This document shows positions 16,655 to 25,768 of a DNA stretch of 40,116 bases, one piece after another. The position numbers and the translations under genes are program-made. The DNA lies in NCBI GenBank assembly GCA_910586025.1, contig CAJUIO010000026.1:1-40116 (forward strand), written 5' to 3'. Under the pieces are notes generated by a model. That model ran no database searches. It saw only the letters and a program-made list of their open reading frames with translations, and was not told the origin of the DNA. The stretch is from an uncultured Lachnospiraceae bacterium (GTDB taxonomy: Bacteria > Bacillota > Clostridia > Lachnospirales > Lachnospiraceae). Numbering within the stretch: the first letter of the stretch is position 1; every line of letters begins with the position of its first letter.

Positions 16655-17197
16655 ATGGGAATTGCGGAATTGTTTGTGTTAGCGGTGGGATTGTCTATGG
16701 ATGCCTTTGCGGTATCTGTCTGTAAGGGGCTGTCTCTTGGAAAAATCACGGCAAAGCATATGGGAATCGCGGGACTGTGGTTTGGTGGCTTTCAGGCTCT
16801 TATGCCGGCTGTGGGATATTTTCTCGGGAGCTTTTTTACGGATATGATCACCCGGTATGCCAACTGGATCGCCTTTGGACTGCTTTTGTTTCTTGGGGCG
16901 GGGATGGTAAAGGAAGCCTTCGAAAAGGCGGAGGAGATGGACGACTCCATGGCGCCCGGCCCCATGTTCCTTCTGGCGGTGGCAACCAGCATAGATGCGC
17001 TTGCGGTGGGGGTCACCTTTGCGTTTCTCAGGGTGGCGGTCGTTCCGGCAGTGTCCTTTATCGGGATCGTCACCTTTGGGTTTTCTGCGGCGGGCGTGAA
17101 AATCGGGAGTGTTTTCGGCATGAAATATAAGAAAAAGGCGGAGATCTGCGGCGGTGTGATCCTGATTCTGATCGGCCTGAAAATTCTGCTGGCCTGA
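16655..17197 (+). CDS. mntP: Manganese efflux pump MntP
   Basis: This 180-residue membrane protein of the MntP/YebN (DUF204) family exports Mn2+. It has six predicted membrane helices in two related halves. Each half carries the conserved acidic motif: G-L-S-M-D-A-F-A-V-S at about residues 12-21 and A-T-S-I-D-A-L-A-V-G in the second half. These Asp-containing repeats are the metal path in characterised members. ATG 16655 has AAGGAAG seven bases upstream; the ATG at 16649 is too close to it. The preceding Mn2+ riboswitch supports the function independently. Confidence 0.96.
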   Translation: MGIAELFVLAVGLSMDAFAVSVCKGLSLGKITAKHMGIAGLWFGGFQALMPAVGYFLGSFFTDMITRYANWIAFGLLLFLGAGMVKEAFEKAEEMDDSMAPGPMFLLAVATSIDALAVGVTFAFLRVAVVPAVSFIGIVTFGFSAAGVKIGSVFGMKYKKKAEICGGVILILIGLKILLA

Positions 17198-17280
17198 CTT
17201 TCATTTGTGGCGGTGCGCTGCACGGCTCCGCCCGCATCCGACTGCCGTCAATCGTCAGAATACGGAGAAATATCAAAATT

Positions 17281-17335
17281 AACCTATAAGGTTGTCAAAA
17301 ACACTCTTGTCCGAGAGGCGGTAACCGGGTAAAAT
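17281..17335 (+). promoter_or_regulatory. Promoter and possible operator for the glycosidase operon
   Basis: TTGTCC (17307-17312) and TAAAAT (17330-17335) are 17 bases apart and lie 38 bases before the GH3 start. Just upstream, AACCTATAAGGTT (17281-17293) is a short perfect dyad that could bind a regulator. No matching regulator gene adjoins the operon. Confidence 0.5.
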
Positions 17336-17372
17336 AAGGACAAAAGCTAACAAAAACAGGAGGGTTTTTATA

Positions 17373-19796
17373 ATGGAAAAATGGGCACGGGTTATGTATC
17401 AGCCGAATCTTCCCTTAGGAGAGGGAGGGGTCAAGCTGACCGGCAGCAAGGCTCACATCGAACTGTCAAAAAATGCCGCAAAGGAGGGAATGGTTCTGCT
17501 CAAGAATGAAGGAGGACTGCTTCCCCTGAAGAAAGGGACCAGGGTGGCTCTTTTCGGGAAGGCGGCGTTTGACTATGTGAAGGGCGGGGGCGGAAGCGGA
17601 GACGTTACGGTGGCTTATGTCCGCAGTCTGTATGAGGGTCTGAAAATGCAGGGCGGACATATCAGTGTTTTTGAGCCCCTGTGCGATTATTACAGGAAGG
17701 ACGTGGAGCGGCAGTATCAGGAAAACAGCGCACCCGGGATGACCATAGAGCCCGCTGTGCCAAAGGAGCTCCTCTCTGAGGCAAAGGCCTATGCGGATAC
17801 GGCGATCATCACCATATGCCGGTTTTCCGGTGAGGGCTGGGACCGGAAGTGTATGATGGGTGCCGGAAACGAACAGCTGTCCGAGGGCGAGCGCCAGATG
17901 GCGGAGCTCTCCGCAAAAATCTTCCGGGACGGAGATTTCTGCCTTTCCGTGGAAGAGGCGGCGATGGTGGAGGCGGTTAAGGAGAGCTTTTCCAAAGTCA
18001 TTGTAGTCATGAATGTAGGCGGAATGGTGGATACCTCCTGGTTTGCGTCGGATGAAAGGATCGGGGCCGTGCTGATGGCATGGCAGGGAGGTATGGAGGG
18101 CGGCCTTGCGGCAGCCGAGCTCCTTGTGGGGAACGGAAATCCTTCCGGAAAGCTCTGCGATACCTTTGCAAAGAGTCTGCAGGACTATCCTTCCACGCAC
18201 GATTTCCACGAATCCAAGGATTACGTGTGCTACACGGAAGACATTTATGTGGGCTACCGTTATTTTGAGACCATACCCGGTGCCGCCGGGAAGGTAAACT
18301 ATCCCTTTGGCTACGGGCTTTCCTATACGACCTTTGAGGTGGAGCCCGGACAGGCCGGAGAGAGGGACGGCGTGGTCAGAGTGCCGGTCCGTGTGACCAA
18401 TACCGGACATGTGGCGGGCAGAGAGGTGGTTCAGGTTTACTTTGAGGCACCTTGCGGGGTTCTGGGAAAGCCGGCAAGACAGCTGGCAGCCTTTGAAAAG
18501 ACAAGAAGACTTGAACCGGGCCAGACGCAGTCGCTTTCCCTTGAATTTCCCGTGGAGGACATGGCTTCCTACGATGATCTGGGAAAGATACAAAAGTCCG
18601 CATATCTGCTGGAAAAGGGAGAGTATGCTTTTTATGTGGGGACATCCGTGAGGGACGTTCGGAGGCTGTCTTTTGCATATACCCTGGACGAGAACCGTAT
18701 TACTGAGCAGCTGACGGAAAGGCTTACGCCGTCTTTGCTGGAAAAGAGAATGCTTCAGGACGGAAGCTTCGAGACGCTCCCGAAAGGGGAGCCCAACGAT
18801 CCCGATTCTAACGAGCTCGTGAGAATGAGCGATGAGCTGATGGAGGGTTATGCGCCCGCGGTACGTGCGCTGAACCGTTACCAGCTGTGGAGGGAGCCCT
18901 TTAAGGCGGGAGCGCATCCCTTTAAGGAGGTTGCGGAGGGAAAGCTTACCGTGAAGGAATTTCTTGCCCAGCTCTCTGACGGGGAGATGGCACATCTTCT
19001 GGGAGGACAGCCCAACATGGGAGTGGCCAACACCTTTGGCTACGGTAATCTGCCCGAATACGGAGTTCCCTCGATCATGACGGCGGACGGTCCTGCGGGA
19101 CTGAGAATCAAGCCGGAGTGCGGCGTGAACACCACCTGCTGGCCCTGCTCCACCCTTCTGGCATGCACCTGGGATCCTGAGGTCGTGGAGGCCGTGGGAG
19201 AAGCCGGAGGTGCGGAAGTGAAGGAGAATAATATCGCCATGTGGCTTACGCCGGCAGTGAATATTCACAGAAGTCCGCTGTGCGGGAGAAACTTTGAGTA
19301 TTACTCCGAGGATCCTTTCCTCGCGGGTAAGCTTGCAAGCGCCATGGTCCGGGGAATCCAGTCCAACCATATCGGTGCCACGGTAAAGCATTTTGCCCTG
19401 AATAACAAGGAGACCAACCGCAAGAACAGTGATTCCAGAGTGTCCGAGCGCGCGGCAAGGGAAATTTACCTGAAAGCCTTTGAGATCATTGTGAAGGAGG
19501 CGCAGCCCTGGTCGATCATGACCTCCTACAACATCATCAACGGACACAGGGCTTCGGAGAACCGGGATCTTCTGGAGGGAATCCTGCGGAAGGAATGGGG
19601 CTTTGAAGGCTGCGTGACCACTGACTGGTGGACCTGCGGAGAGCACTACAAGGAGGTAAAGGCAGGAAACGACGTGAAGATGGGATGCGGTTATCCGGAG
19701 AGACTTCTCGAGGCAATCGAAAAGGGCTGTCTTACCAGAGGGGAGATGGAGGCCTGTGCGGAAAGGATTCTGAATCTGATTCTGAAGATTGACTGA
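17373..19796 (+). CDS. GH3 family glycosidase with permuted domain order (beta-glucosidase-like)
   Basis: The 807-residue protein begins with what is normally the second GH3 domain (A-K-E-G-M-V-L-L-K-N-E-G-G-L-L-P-L near residue 35), then a fibronectin III-like domain after Y-P-F-G-Y-G-L-S-Y-T-T-F (about 310-430). It ends with the usually N-terminal catalytic barrel: D-G-P-A-G-L-R, T-V-K-H-F-A-L-N-N-K-E and V-T-T-D-W-W with the nucleophile Asp at about 751. The same reversed order is known from some rumen and clostridial beta-glucosidases. There is no signal peptide, so it acts inside the cell on imported glycosides. AGGAGGG precedes the ATG. The exact sugar is uncertain. Confidence 0.93.
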   Translation: MEKWARVMYQPNLPLGEGGVKLTGSKAHIELSKNAAKEGMVLLKNEGGLLPLKKGTRVALFGKAAFDYVKGGGGSGDVTVAYVRSLYEGLKMQGGHISVFEPLCDYYRKDVERQYQENSAPGMTIEPAVPKELLSEAKAYADTAIITICRFSGEGWDRKCMMGAGNEQLSEGERQMAELSAKIFRDGDFCLSVEEAAMVEAVKESFSKVIVVMNVGGMVDTSWFASDERIGAVLMAWQGGMEGGLAAAELLVGNGNPSGKLCDTFAKSLQDYPSTHDFHESKDYVCYTEDIYVGYRYFETIPGAAGKVNYPFGYGLSYTTFEVEPGQAGERDGVVRVPVRVTNTGHVAGREVVQVYFEAPCGVLGKPARQLAAFEKTRRLEPGQTQSLSLEFPVEDMASYDDLGKIQKSAYLLEKGEYAFYVGTSVRDVRRLSFAYTLDENRITEQLTERLTPSLLEKRMLQDGSFETLPKGEPNDPDSNELVRMSDELMEGYAPAVRALNRYQLWREPFKAGAHPFKEVAEGKLTVKEFLAQLSDGEMAHLLGGQPNMGVANTFGYGNLPEYGVPSIMTADGPAGLRIKPECGVNTTCWPCSTLLACTWDPEVVEAVGEAGGAEVKENNIAMWLTPAVNIHRSPLCGRNFEYYSEDPFLAGKLASAMVRGIQSNHIGATVKHFALNNKETNRKNSDSRVSERAAREIYLKAFEIIVKEAQPWSIMTSYNIINGHRASENRDLLEGILRKEWGFEGCVTTDWWTCGEHYKEVKAGNDVKMGCGYPERLLEAIEKGCLTRGEMEACAERILNLILKID

Positions 19797-19818
19797 TAAG
19801 TGCGGGAAAGGCATGGGT

Positions 19819-20754
19819 ATGAAGAGTATCGTAACAGTGACTATGAATCCTGCCATAGATAAGACCGTGGAGATCGAAAGGCTTGTGCCGGGGGCTTTGA
19901 ACAGGATCACGAGAGTGGAATACGATGCCGGAGGCAAGGGAATCAATGTTTCGAGGACCATCCGGGAGCTTGGAGGAGAGAGCACGGCGGTGGGTTTTCT
20001 GGGAGGAAATGCGGGAAAAGCCATTGAGGCGGTTCTGGATGAAAAGGGAATCCGCCATGACTTTATCCGGGTCGAGGGAGAGACAAGGACTAACACCAAG
20101 GTTTTCGAGAGAGACGGAACCGTCACCGAGCTGAATGAACCGGGACCTGTAATATCCGGACGGCAGATGCGGGAGTTAATGGAGCTGCTTATGGGCTATG
20201 CCGGGGAGAGGACGCTTTTTGTCCTCTCCGGAAGCGTTCCAAAAGGTGTGGATCAGGATATTTATGCTAAGATAATTCATATGGCCCATGAGAGAGGGGC
20301 CGGGGTTTTGCTGGATGCCGACGGAGCGCTTTTTGCGGGAGGCATGAGAGAGAGACCGGATCTGGTCAAACCCAATGCGGCAGAGCTTGCGGAATATGCC
20401 GGATATAAAGGGGAAGCTTCCAGAGGGGAGCTTCTTTTGGCTGCCCGAAGCCTGCGGAGAACGGGAACAGGGACTGTGGCGGTTTCCATGGGGAAAGAGG
20501 GAGCCCTGTTTCTCATGGAGGATTATGAGGTGTTCTGTCCCGCACTGCCGGTAAAAGCCCACTCCACGGTCGGGGCGGGGGATGCCATGGCGGCGGCCCT
20601 GGCTCTGGGATGGAGCAGAGGCCTTGGGGCGGAGGAGACGGTGCGCCTTGGCATGGCGGCATCTGCGGGAGCGGTGACTGCCATCGGGACAAAGCCTCCC
20701 TCTATGGCTCTTGTGGAGGAGCTTATGGGGAGGGTGATTTTTACACAACTGTGA
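19819..20754 (+). CDS. PfkB-family sugar kinase, 1-phosphofructokinase/tagatose-6-phosphate kinase type
   Basis: About 311 residues. The N-terminal V-T-M-N-P-A-I-D-K-T-V and D-A-G-G-K-G-I-N-V-S-R blocks are typical of the FruK/LacC branch of PfkB kinases. T-N-T-K-V and N-E-P-G-P follow, and the catalytic H-S-T-V-G-A-G-D-A-M motif lies near residue 250. It should phosphorylate a ketose or sugar phosphate in the cytoplasm. ATG 19819 is chosen because GGGAAAGG is seven bases upstream and it avoids overlap with the GH3 gene. Position between two glycosidase genes suggests it processes a sugar they release, but no fructose PTS gene is next to it, so its substrate is open. Confidence 0.88.
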   Translation: MKSIVTVTMNPAIDKTVEIERLVPGALNRITRVEYDAGGKGINVSRTIRELGGESTAVGFLGGNAGKAIEAVLDEKGIRHDFIRVEGETRTNTKVFERDGTVTELNEPGPVISGRQMRELMELLMGYAGERTLFVLSGSVPKGVDQDIYAKIIHMAHERGAGVLLDADGALFAGGMRERPDLVKPNAAELAEYAGYKGEASRGELLLAARSLRRTGTGTVAVSMGKEGALFLMEDYEVFCPALPVKAHSTVGAGDAMAAALALGWSRGLGAEETVRLGMAASAGAVTAIGTKPPSMALVEELMGRVIFTQL

Positions 20755-20802
20755 AAGCGGCTTCGGAACGATAAGACGAAGACCGGGAAGAAAGGAAAAA
20801 CA

Positions 20803-23430
20803 ATGAAGATTTATGATATGAAGGTCAACCATTTAAGGAATCCTCTTGGATTTGACATGAAGCGTGCGGTCTTTTCCTGGAAGGTAAAGGAGGCTTTGGG
20901 AAAGCGGCAGAAGGATGCCAGGGTTATAGTGGCCGCAGACCCGCAGATGAAGGAGCTTCTCTATGACAGCGGCTTTGATGCCGGGGCTGATTCTCTGTGT
21001 TTCCGGGCACAGATGGAGCTGAAACCCCGTACCCGCTACTACTGGACAGTGACGATCCGAACGGATGCCGGCGAGGAGGAGACGGGAGCGGTACAGTGGT
21101 TTGAGACGGCAAAAAGGGAGGAACCCTGGAAGGCGGAGTGGATTACCTGCGGCAGCGCAGAAAAGAGGCATCCTTATTTTGAAAAAAGGATTTCGCCGAA
21201 AAAGGATGTGGAAAAGGCACGGCTGTATATCAGCGGCCTTGGCTTATATGAGGCATATTTTATTCCGCAGAAGGATGAGGCTGCGGGAGAACCTGTGCGG
21301 ATCGGGCAGGAGTATCTGACCCCCTATTGCAACGATTACAATGAGTGGGTGCAGTATCAGACCTATGATGTGACGGAGCTTGTCGGAGAAGGCGGAAGGC
21401 TGTCGGTGCTTCTCGGCAACGGCTGGTATAAGGGAAAATACGGGTTCTGGACAAAGGAAGAGAAAGGCTTTTACGGGAACGAGTGGAAGCTGAGGGCAGA
21501 GCTTTGGATTACCTACACTGACGGAACACAGGAGACCATAGGGACAGACGAAACCTGGACGGTCAGGCGCAGTAATATCACCTTTTCCAGCATCTATGAC
21601 GGGGAATGGCGGGATGACACCTTGGAGGAGCTTTTGCCCGAAAAGCCGGTGTTATGCGAGCCGCCCAGGGGGGAGCTTGCGGAGCGTATGAGCCTGCCGG
21701 TCACAATCCATGAGGTATTTGAACCGGTACGGCTTCTGAGGACTCCGGCCGGGGAGCAGGTTTTCGATCTGGGCCAGGAAATCACGGGTATCTTTTCTCT
21801 GAGGGTCAGCGAACCTGCGGGTGTCAGAATCCATATCCAGACAGGGGAAATTCTGCAGAACGGGAATTTTTATAATGAAAATCTAAGATCCGCAAAATCC
21901 GAATATTACTATGTTTCCGACGGGAAGGAAAAGGAGCTGGTTCCTCACTTTACCTTTTACGGCTACCGCTACGTGAAGGTTGAGGGGATCAAGGATCTGA
22001 AGAAGGAAGATTTCAGAGGCCTTGCGCTTTACAGTGATATTGAGGAGAAGGGGAGCCTGCATACGGGTCATGAGCTGGTAAACCGTCTGATCGAAAACGT
22101 GCGCTGGGGGCTTCAGGGGAATTTCCTGGATGTGCCGACGGACTGTCCGCAGAGAGACGAGCGCATGGGCTGGACCGGCGATGCCCAGGTGTTCTCGCCA
22201 ACGGCTACTTATCTGAAAGATACCTATGCTTTTTACGCCAAATATCTTTACGATATGGCCAGGGAGCAGAGTGCGCTGGGGGGAAAGGTGCCGGATGTGA
22301 TCCCCTCCGCCGGACTGGAATCCACCGCCTGCGTCTGGGGAGACGCCGCCTGCATTATTCCCTGGAATCTTTATCTGTTTTACGGGGACAAAGGCATTCT
22401 GGAGGATCAGTTTGACAGTATGAGGGCGTGGGTGGACTATGTGCGCACAGTGGACGGAAGCAATCACGGCTGGCGCTATGTGTTCCACTATGGTGACTGG
22501 CTTGCTCTCGATAACCCTAAGGGCGGAGCCGAGGAGGTTATGGGGGCGACGGACGAGGAGTTCATTGCGAATCTGTATTATGCGGTGAGTGCGCACCTGG
22601 TGGCAAAAGCGGCGGGAGTGCTTGGAAAGCGGCGGGAGGAAGAGGATTACCGGAAGCTTTCAGACGAACAGTTTAAGGTGGTGAAAAACGAATATTACAG
22701 CGCTACCGGGAGATGCTGCATCAAAACTCAGACTGCGCTGATCCTCACGTTAAAGTATCATCTTTCCGATAACGTGGAGCTTACGAAAAAGCAGCTTGAA
22801 AAGCTGTTCGAGGACAGCGGAAACAAGCTGAAAACAGGATTTGTGGGAACACCGCTTCTGTGCAACGTGCTCTCTGACAACGGCTATGACCGGCTTGCCT
22901 ACACCCTGCTTCTCAATGAGGAATATCCGGGCTGGCTGAATGAAGTGAAGCTGGGAGCCACCACGGTGTGGGAGCGGTGGAACAGCCTGCTTTCAGACGG
23001 AACCATATCGGGGATCGGAATGAACAGCATGAATCATTACGCCTACGGCTCCATTGCGGAGTGGATGTTCCGCCACAGTGCGGGAATCCAGCCGGATGAG
23101 GATGTGCCGGGCTTTCGTAGAGTAACGTTCCAGCCTGTCGTGAACCGGGAGCTTGGAAGCATGGACGGACGCTATGACTCCCCCTCGGGACTTTGGCGGT
23201 GCGCATGGGAGCTGACCGGGGATTCCAATGTAAAGCTGTCCCTCAGCGTCCCCTTTGGATGCAGTGCGGTTTTGCGTCCTCCTCTGGCCGGAGACATTCC
23301 TCAGACACTGAGGGAAAATCCCGTGTTTGCCGATGTCAGGGATGGATTGTGCTATCTGGAACCGGGAGATTATACGGTGGAGTACCCCGCTGCGGAAGAA
23401 GAGCCGGCAGATGTGATATGTTGTGAATAA
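20803..23430 (+). CDS. Alpha-L-rhamnosidase, GH78
   Basis: The 875-residue protein has the GH78 layout: N-terminal beta domains (about 1-400, including L-G-L-Y-E-A-Y and Y-N-D-Y-N-E-W-V-Q-Y-Q-T-Y-D), a catalytic alpha/alpha barrel (about 410-770) and a C-terminal beta domain. D-C-P-Q-R-D-E-R-M-G-W-T-G-D-A-Q is the hallmark; its E453 sits at the position of the proposed general acid and E724 in T-T-V-W-E-R-W at that of the base. There is no signal peptide, so it is cytoplasmic and probably removes terminal rhamnose from small imported glycosides, such as plant flavonoid conjugates. GAAAGGAAAAAC precedes the ATG. It is the last gene of the GH3-pfkB-GH78 unit. Confidence 0.95.
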   Translation: MKIYDMKVNHLRNPLGFDMKRAVFSWKVKEALGKRQKDARVIVAADPQMKELLYDSGFDAGADSLCFRAQMELKPRTRYYWTVTIRTDAGEEETGAVQWFETAKREEPWKAEWITCGSAEKRHPYFEKRISPKKDVEKARLYISGLGLYEAYFIPQKDEAAGEPVRIGQEYLTPYCNDYNEWVQYQTYDVTELVGEGGRLSVLLGNGWYKGKYGFWTKEEKGFYGNEWKLRAELWITYTDGTQETIGTDETWTVRRSNITFSSIYDGEWRDDTLEELLPEKPVLCEPPRGELAERMSLPVTIHEVFEPVRLLRTPAGEQVFDLGQEITGIFSLRVSEPAGVRIHIQTGEILQNGNFYNENLRSAKSEYYYVSDGKEKELVPHFTFYGYRYVKVEGIKDLKKEDFRGLALYSDIEEKGSLHTGHELVNRLIENVRWGLQGNFLDVPTDCPQRDERMGWTGDAQVFSPTATYLKDTYAFYAKYLYDMAREQSALGGKVPDVIPSAGLESTACVWGDAACIIPWNLYLFYGDKGILEDQFDSMRAWVDYVRTVDGSNHGWRYVFHYGDWLALDNPKGGAEEVMGATDEEFIANLYYAVSAHLVAKAAGVLGKRREEEDYRKLSDEQFKVVKNEYYSATGRCCIKTQTALILTLKYHLSDNVELTKKQLEKLFEDSGNKLKTGFVGTPLLCNVLSDNGYDRLAYTLLLNEEYPGWLNEVKLGATTVWERWNSLLSDGTISGIGMNSMNHYAYGSIAEWMFRHSAGIQPDEDVPGFRRVTFQPVVNRELGSMDGRYDSPSGLWRCAWELTGDSNVKLSLSVPFGCSAVLRPPLAGDIPQTLRENPVFADVRDGLCYLEPGDYTVEYPAAEEEPADVICCE

Positions 23431-23536
23431 TGAAGCAGCAGATTCCATGAGTATCAGAGATAGGCTCAGACAGAAAGAACATCAGGCAAGGCAGAAAGAT
23501 AAAGGGGAGAGGTAGTAAAAAATATGTGAAGACATT

Positions 23537-23591
23537 TTTACAAAAGTTTTACTTCGATATGGTTTTATATTTTACATTGCGGCTTTATGAT
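23537..23591 (+). promoter_or_regulatory. Pho-box-like promoter of the small membrane protein gene
   Basis: TTTACA at 23537, TTTACT at 23548 and TTTACA at 23571 lie at offsets 0, 11 and 34. A TATGAT -10 (23586-23591) follows nine bases after the last repeat. TT(A/T)ACA-like units with an 11-base period are the binding pattern of PhoP/PhoB response regulators. Confidence 0.6.
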
Positions 23592-23635
23592 TTTTTTGTC
23601 AATAGAAATAATAAAAAATTAGGGAGGATGGCATT

Positions 23636-23851
23636 ATGGATAAAAGGAAACTGATAAAAAATCATGCCGTTGCAATTTTGGTAACCTTGCCGGTTATTGC
23701 GGCGCTATTATTTGGTGCAGTCTGTATGGGATTTTTACAGGTAATAAATGTGGATAAAGATGCAGCAATCTGTATTTCTGAAAGCGTTTCAGGGATTAGC
23801 GGGATTGCATCTTATGTTGCAACAGTGCTCTGGATTGTTCGAAACCTATAA
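23636..23851 (+). CDS. Small two-helix membrane protein of unknown function
   Basis: The 71-residue protein starts with a basic end (M-D-K-R-K-L-I-K-N-H) and has two hydrophobic segments, about 13-34 and 51-68, joined by a short loop with D-K-D-A-A and Ser residues. GGGAGG lies upstream of the ATG. No known family is recognised. It is preceded by Pho-box-like repeats and followed, after a second such set, by a Na/Pi-cotransporter gene, so a role in the phosphate response or in that transporter is a fair guess. Base use is AT-rich like its neighbour. Confidence 0.65.
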   Translation: MDKRKLIKNHAVAILVTLPVIAALLFGAVCMGFLQVINVDKDAAICISESVSGISGIASYVATVLWIVRNL

Positions 23852-23854
23852 AAT

Positions 23855-23894
23855 TTTACATAGATTTTACATAAATCATCTTTTAGATTTTACA
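23855..23894 (+). promoter_or_regulatory. Second Pho-box-like repeat set, upstream of the Na/Pi transporter
   Basis: TTTACA occurs at 23855, 23866 and 23889, the same 0, 11, 34 spacing as the set near 23.54 kb. It overlaps the stretch right after the small protein's stop codon. The -10 is not clear (GATACG at 23902 or TATAAG at 23914). Confidence 0.6.
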
Positions 23895-23947
23895 TAAATC
23901 GGATACGTTTGATTATAAGAAAATTCTTTAGGGAGGATTTTGGTCAA

Positions 23948-25717
23948 ATGGATTTCTTTGGGTTGCTGACTATGATTGGCGGGTTAGCATTATTTTTATA
24001 TGGAATGAAAACCATGGGAGATGCCTTATCCAAGATGGCTGGCGGCAGACTGGAGCAGGTACTGGAGCGTATGACGAATAATTCTGTGAAGGCTGTCCTG
24101 CTTGGAGCAGGCGTGACAGCGGTGATCCAGTCTTCTTCGGCTACAACGGTTATGGTAGTGGGGTTTGTCAATTCCGGTATTATGAAGCTGTCACAGGCGG
24201 TTGACGTAATTATGGGCGCAAACATTGGTACGACAGTAACTTCGTGGATTCTAAGCCTCTCCGGTATCGAAAGCGGGAATTTCTTTGTAAAACTTCTGAA
24301 ACCCTCGTCTTTTTCCCCGGTACTGGCACTCATCGGCGTGATACTGGTGATGTTTGTCAAAAATACGAAAAAGAATGATGTGGGAACGATTTTGATTGGG
24401 TTTGCAGTGCTTATGTTCGGAATGGAAACCATGAGCAGCGCTGTAAAGCCGCTTGCAGATGTACCGGAATTCACCTCGCTTTTTACGGCATTTCAAAACC
24501 CTCTTTTAGGTATGATAGTTGGAGCGGTTTTAACTGCGGTAATTCAGAGTTCTTCTGCTTCTGTCGGTATTTTGCAGGCGATGTGTGCCACCGGAAGCGT
24601 ATCGGTGGGAGCTGCACTCCCGGTGATCATGGGGCAGAATATCGGAACCTGTGTCACGGCTTTACTTTCCGGTGTCGGGGCAAGCAGGAATGCAAGAAGA
24701 GCATCTTTGGTACATCTTTATTTTAACCTGATAGGCACATTTGTGTTTATGGCAGTATTTTATGCAATGAATCATTTTTTACAGTTCGCTTTTTTGGCGG
24801 ATATGGCAAACGGTGCAGTCATTGCGGTGATACATAGCGTGTTTAATATTGCCACAACAATTGTGTTGCTTCCTGCTTCTGGGCTGCTGGTAAAACTTGC
24901 ATATTTTACCATTCCGCAGTCAGAGGACGAAACACTCGAAAAGTCAGGAAAAGTACTGGACGAAAGATTTTTGGAAAGGCCTGCGTTTGCGGTTGCACAA
25001 TGTAAAAATGCGGTGTGTGATATGGCACAGCTTATCTTAAAGGCAATGAATTTATGCGTATTCATACAGGAAAAATATGATGAAAGTGCTGTGCAGACAA
25101 TTATGGAAATTGAGCAGGAGATAGATGTCAGGGAAGATGAGTTATCGTCCTACTTGACTAAACTTTCCACAAAGCCGCTCTCTGAACGTGACAGCAAAAC
25201 CATCAATAAATTTGACAGATGCATTACGGATTTTGAAAGGATATCCGATTATACAAAGGGCATCGCATTCGCACAAAAGAAGCTGTACAAGAGCAAAGAA
25301 AAATTTTCAAAGAAAGCAACTGCCGAAGCAAGACTGATTTATGAGGCAACCCTTGAGATCGTGGAATGTACGGTTTCCGGTTTTATACATGATGAAAAAG
25401 AGATGGCGTTTCGTATTGATCCGCTTGCCGATGTGATCAGCCGGGTAAAAAAAGATATCCGAAAAAACCATAACAGGAGATTGGAAAAGGGGAAGTGCTC
25501 TGTGGAACTCGGCATGGCGCTTACAGATATGGTCACTTCTCTGGAACGTATTGCGAAGCATTGTTCCAACATAGCGGAGGAGCAAATGGCATCAGAGACA
25601 GGCCAGCACGCATTACATCAATATGCACGGAATGTCAAAGAGAGGAACGAGTTGTATCAGGAACTGCATGAAAGATATACAGAAAAGTATTCGTTGGAAA
25701 AACTTGAGGAGACATAA
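23948..25717 (+). CDS. Na/Pi cotransporter family protein with PhoU-like C-terminal domain
   Basis: The 589-residue protein has an N-terminal membrane half (about 1-320) with two inverted repeats, each holding the family hallmark Q-S-S-S-A (A-V-I-Q-S-S-S-A-T-T and A-V-I-Q-S-S-S-A-S-V) and a G-A-N-I-G-T-T or G-Q-N-I-G-T-C motif. The C-terminal part (about 345-589) is helical and charged, as in PhoU-like domains. This is the NptA/YjbB architecture, which moves phosphate with sodium; the direction of transport varies between members. ATG 23948 with GGGAGG upstream is preferred over the in-frame start at 23909. Pho-box-like repeats upstream suggest induction when phosphate is low. Confidence 0.93.
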   Translation: MDFFGLLTMIGGLALFLYGMKTMGDALSKMAGGRLEQVLERMTNNSVKAVLLGAGVTAVIQSSSATTVMVVGFVNSGIMKLSQAVDVIMGANIGTTVTSWILSLSGIESGNFFVKLLKPSSFSPVLALIGVILVMFVKNTKKNDVGTILIGFAVLMFGMETMSSAVKPLADVPEFTSLFTAFQNPLLGMIVGAVLTAVIQSSSASVGILQAMCATGSVSVGAALPVIMGQNIGTCVTALLSGVGASRNARRASLVHLYFNLIGTFVFMAVFYAMNHFLQFAFLADMANGAVIAVIHSVFNIATTIVLLPASGLLVKLAYFTIPQSEDETLEKSGKVLDERFLERPAFAVAQCKNAVCDMAQLILKAMNLCVFIQEKYDESAVQTIMEIEQEIDVREDELSSYLTKLSTKPLSERDSKTINKFDRCITDFERISDYTKGIAFAQKKLYKSKEKFSKKATAEARLIYEATLEIVECTVSGFIHDEKEMAFRIDPLADVISRVKKDIRKNHNRRLEKGKCSVELGMALTDMVTSLERIAKHCSNIAEEQMASETGQHALHQYARNVKERNELYQELHERYTEKYSLEKLEET

Positions 25718-25768
25718 ATTATCAAAATGGGATTGAATTTTTGGAGTATGCAGATGTTGTACTCATAA

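Noticed and set aside
17466..20126. Very long minus-strand open frame (886 codons) opposite the GH3 gene
   Set aside because: It mirrors a clear GH3 coding sequence on the plus strand; the open frame follows from the codon bias of that gene and shows no family motifs.
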